From: Elusimicrobiota bacterium
Lineage (GTDB): Bacteria; Elusimicrobiota; Endomicrobiia; Endomicrobiales; Endomicrobiaceae
Length of the DNA stretch: 7,523 nt
Direction: 5' to 3'
Assembly: GCA_031282945.1 (NCBI GenBank)
Contig: JAITCX010000190.1
Coordinates: forward strand, 1-7,523
The notes under the pieces were generated by a model. It searched no databases and was not told where the DNA came from. It saw only the letters and a program-made list of their open reading frames with translations. Below, one piece after another: positions 6,794 through 7,523 of the stretch. How positions within the stretch are numbered: the first letter of the stretch is position 1; each line of letters starts with the position of its first letter. The translations under genes were made by a program, and so were the position numbers.

Positions 6794-7075
6794 ATGATTT
6801 CAGTAAAAAAAATACTTTGTTGTTGCGGTCAAGGGCTTGGGTCTAGTATGTTGGTGAGATTAAACACAGAAAAGGTTTTAAAAAATCTGGGCATTAAAGG
6901 CGTGATAGTTGAACATTCAACTATTGCCGATGCAGTTGAAGGAGCGGCGGACGTTTTTATTTTTGGCAATGACTTGAAAAGTTTTGTGCCTAATTTGCCT
7001 AAAGTTATTTTGCTAGACAATATTGTGGATCTCACGGAACTTGAAACGAAGTTGAAAGCTGTTTTGGAAGTTTAA
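6794..7075 (+). CDS. ulaB: PTS system IIB component, UlaB/lactose-type fold
   Basis: This is a small cytoplasmic phosphocarrier that takes phosphate from a IIA protein on a cysteine and passes it to the sugar bound by the IIC permease. At 93 residues it has the usual size. The active-site loop CGQGLGSSM starts at Cys11, the expected phosphorylated residue (family pattern C-x-G-x-G-x-S-S), after a first beta strand VKKILCC; two further cysteines (9 and 10) precede it directly. A strand/helix pattern typical of IIB folds follows: VIVEHSTIADA, ADVFIFGND, KVILLDNIVD and a C-terminal helix. AGGGGAGGT lies four bases before the ATG. It is co-transcribed with ulaA and is the last gene before a strong terminator. 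Its IIA partner must be encoded elsewhere. Confidence 0.92.
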   Translation: MISVKKILCCCGQGLGSSMLVRLNTEKVLKNLGIKGVIVEHSTIADAVEGAADVFIFGNDLKSFVPNLPKVILLDNIVDLTELETKLKAVLEV

Positions 7076-7084
7076 AAAGCTGGT

Positions 7085-7121
7085 AAAAAGCCTGCCCTAA
7101 ATCAATAGCGGCAGGCTTTTT
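7085..7121 (+). terminator. Strong intrinsic terminator after ulaB
   Basis: AAAAAGCCTGCC (7085-7096) and GGCAGGCTTTTT (7110-7121) form a perfect 12-bp stem with a 13-nt loop, GC-rich at the top and A/T at the base, beginning ten bases after the ulaB stop. The A-run/T-run symmetry means it could work in both directions. Confidence 0.9.
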
Positions 7122-7420
7122 CTTTTTTATAAAAGAAACAAAAAACTAAAGGCAGGGCGTTTTTCTCTTTTTGGAAAAAGAGAAACAGAAAAACTAACGG
7201 CACGCGAAAGGTTAAGTCTCTCTTTGGAAAAGAGAGATAGAAATCTAACGGCATTTAAAACCTACTTCTCTCTTTACAAAAGAGAGACAGAAATCTAACA
7301 ACACTTAAAACTTTATTTCATCTTTGAGAAAGCGAAGCAGAAATTTCTTTTGTCAAACAAAAATTTCTAACAACAGCTGCAACTTGCTTCTCTTTTCTAT
7401 AAAGAGAAACAGAAAAGTAA
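7119..7420. repeat. Array of about six hairpin repeats, period near 50 nt
   Basis: Each unit is a pyrimidine arm, short loop and purine arm, then a tail resembling CAGAAATCTAACGGC and an AT-rich linker (TTAAAACTT-like). Stems: TTTCTTTT/AAAAGAAA (7119-7126/7131-7138); TTTCTCTTTTT/AAAAAGAGAAA (7162-7172/7175-7185); TCTCTCTTT/AAAGAGAGA (7217-7225/7229-7237); the same stem at 7267-7275/7279-7287; a degenerate one at 7317-7325/7329-7336; TTCTCTTT/AAAGAGAA (7388-7395/7401-7408). Units two and three (7217-7266 and 7267-7316) are both 50 nt and roughly 80% identical. Stem sequence and length differ between units while complementarity is kept, pointing to selection for structure. The first unit shares its leading T-run with the ulaB terminator. 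No open frame of note and no CRISPR-like constant repeat is present. Function unknown. Confidence 0.8.
7339..7368. repeat. Nested hairpin expanding one array unit
   Basis: In the fifth unit the conserved tail AGAAAT/CTAAC is split by about 22 extra bases (7345-7366). AGAAAT (7339-7344) pairs with ATTTCT (7363-7368), and TTTTG (7348-7352) with CAAAA (7358-7362), with a 3-nt bulge and the loop TCAAA. Removing the extra bases restores the roughly 50-nt period. Confidence 0.55.
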
Positions 7421-7523
7421 CGCTCTTTAAACTTATTTCTTTATTTTTGTTTTGCGCTACCTTTTAGTTTTGCGGCGCCGCGCTTGCGAAAATTTTTTTC
7501 GCCCCCGCGCCGACTCTACTTTT
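7421..7523. other. Non-coding right end with GC-rich nested hairpin (7473-7512)
   Basis: Together with the array this completes a stretch of about 450 bases after ulaB without a gene. CGGCGC (7473-7478) pairs with GCGCCG (7507-7512) around an inner stem GCGAAAA (7486-7492)/TTTTCGC (7496-7502) with loop TTT. GCGGCGCCGC (7472-7481) is also a 10-bp palindrome by itself. Composition changes sharply from the AT-rich array to GC-rich here. On the minus strand, two short frames enter from the right edge and stop at 7466-7464 and 7459-7457, so the 3' end of a convergent gene is possible but cannot be supported from about 20 codons. Confidence 0.4.

Noticed and set aside
7119..7420. CRISPR array
   Set aside because: The units are similar along their whole length, including the linkers; there are no unique spacers and no strictly identical repeat. 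Hairpins with conserved tails fit a structured tandem repeat instead.
7457..7523. C-terminal end of a minus-strand gene entering from the right edge
   Set aside because: Two frames are open for only about 20 codons each and neither gives a recognisable end, so it is mentioned as possible but not annotated as a gene.

Overview
The window is AT-rich bacterial chromosome with compact operons, strong AGGAGG-type ribosome binding sites and few gaps. Gene content (split transketolase, DeoC aldolase, PTS sugar permease of the UlaA/UlaB type) suggests a fermentative, probably anaerobic or host-associated bacterium. Adjacent nadK-recN genes occur in several phyla, so I cannot place it by phylum. Elusimicrobiota, Fusobacteriota, Campylobacterota or Bacillota relatives are possible, and none is proven from the sequence.

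Layout. (1) Positions 1-2464, minus strand: an operon transcribed leftward, nadK (NAD kinase) then recN (DNA repair ATPase). Stop and start overlap by one base, and recN runs off the left edge a few residues before its expected end. (2) Positions 2465-2748: divergent promoter region. It has a well-formed sigma70-type promoter for nadK-recN carrying a perfect 7+7 dyad over its -10 box, and a weaker candidate promoter for the rightward genes. (3) Positions 2749-5206, plus strand: split transketolase (N- and C-terminal subunits as separate overlapping genes) followed by deoC, closed by a modest intrinsic terminator overlapping the deoC stop codon. (4) Positions 5207-5368: a new promoter with a 12-bp palindrome exactly between -35 and -10, then a leader of about 100 nt with a GC-rich segment. 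(5) Positions 5369-7075: ulaA-like PTS IIC permease and ulaB-like PTS IIB, followed by a strong 12-bp-stem terminator. (6) Positions 7119-7523: no gene found. It holds an array of about six hairpin repeats with a period near 50 nt, then a GC-rich nested hairpin at the right edge.

How the genes fit together: the IIC/IIB pair would import and phosphorylate a sugar-like compound, with a IIA component needed from elsewhere. Transketolase and DeoC act on pentose and deoxypentose phosphates and feed glyceraldehyde-3-phosphate to glycolysis. No ascorbate-breakdown enzymes (UlaD/E/F/G types) are present, and several residues that line the ascorbate site in E. coli UlaA are replaced, so the substrate may not be ascorbate. 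The strongest candidate for something undescribed is the hairpin array, whose stems change sequence between units while remaining complementary.
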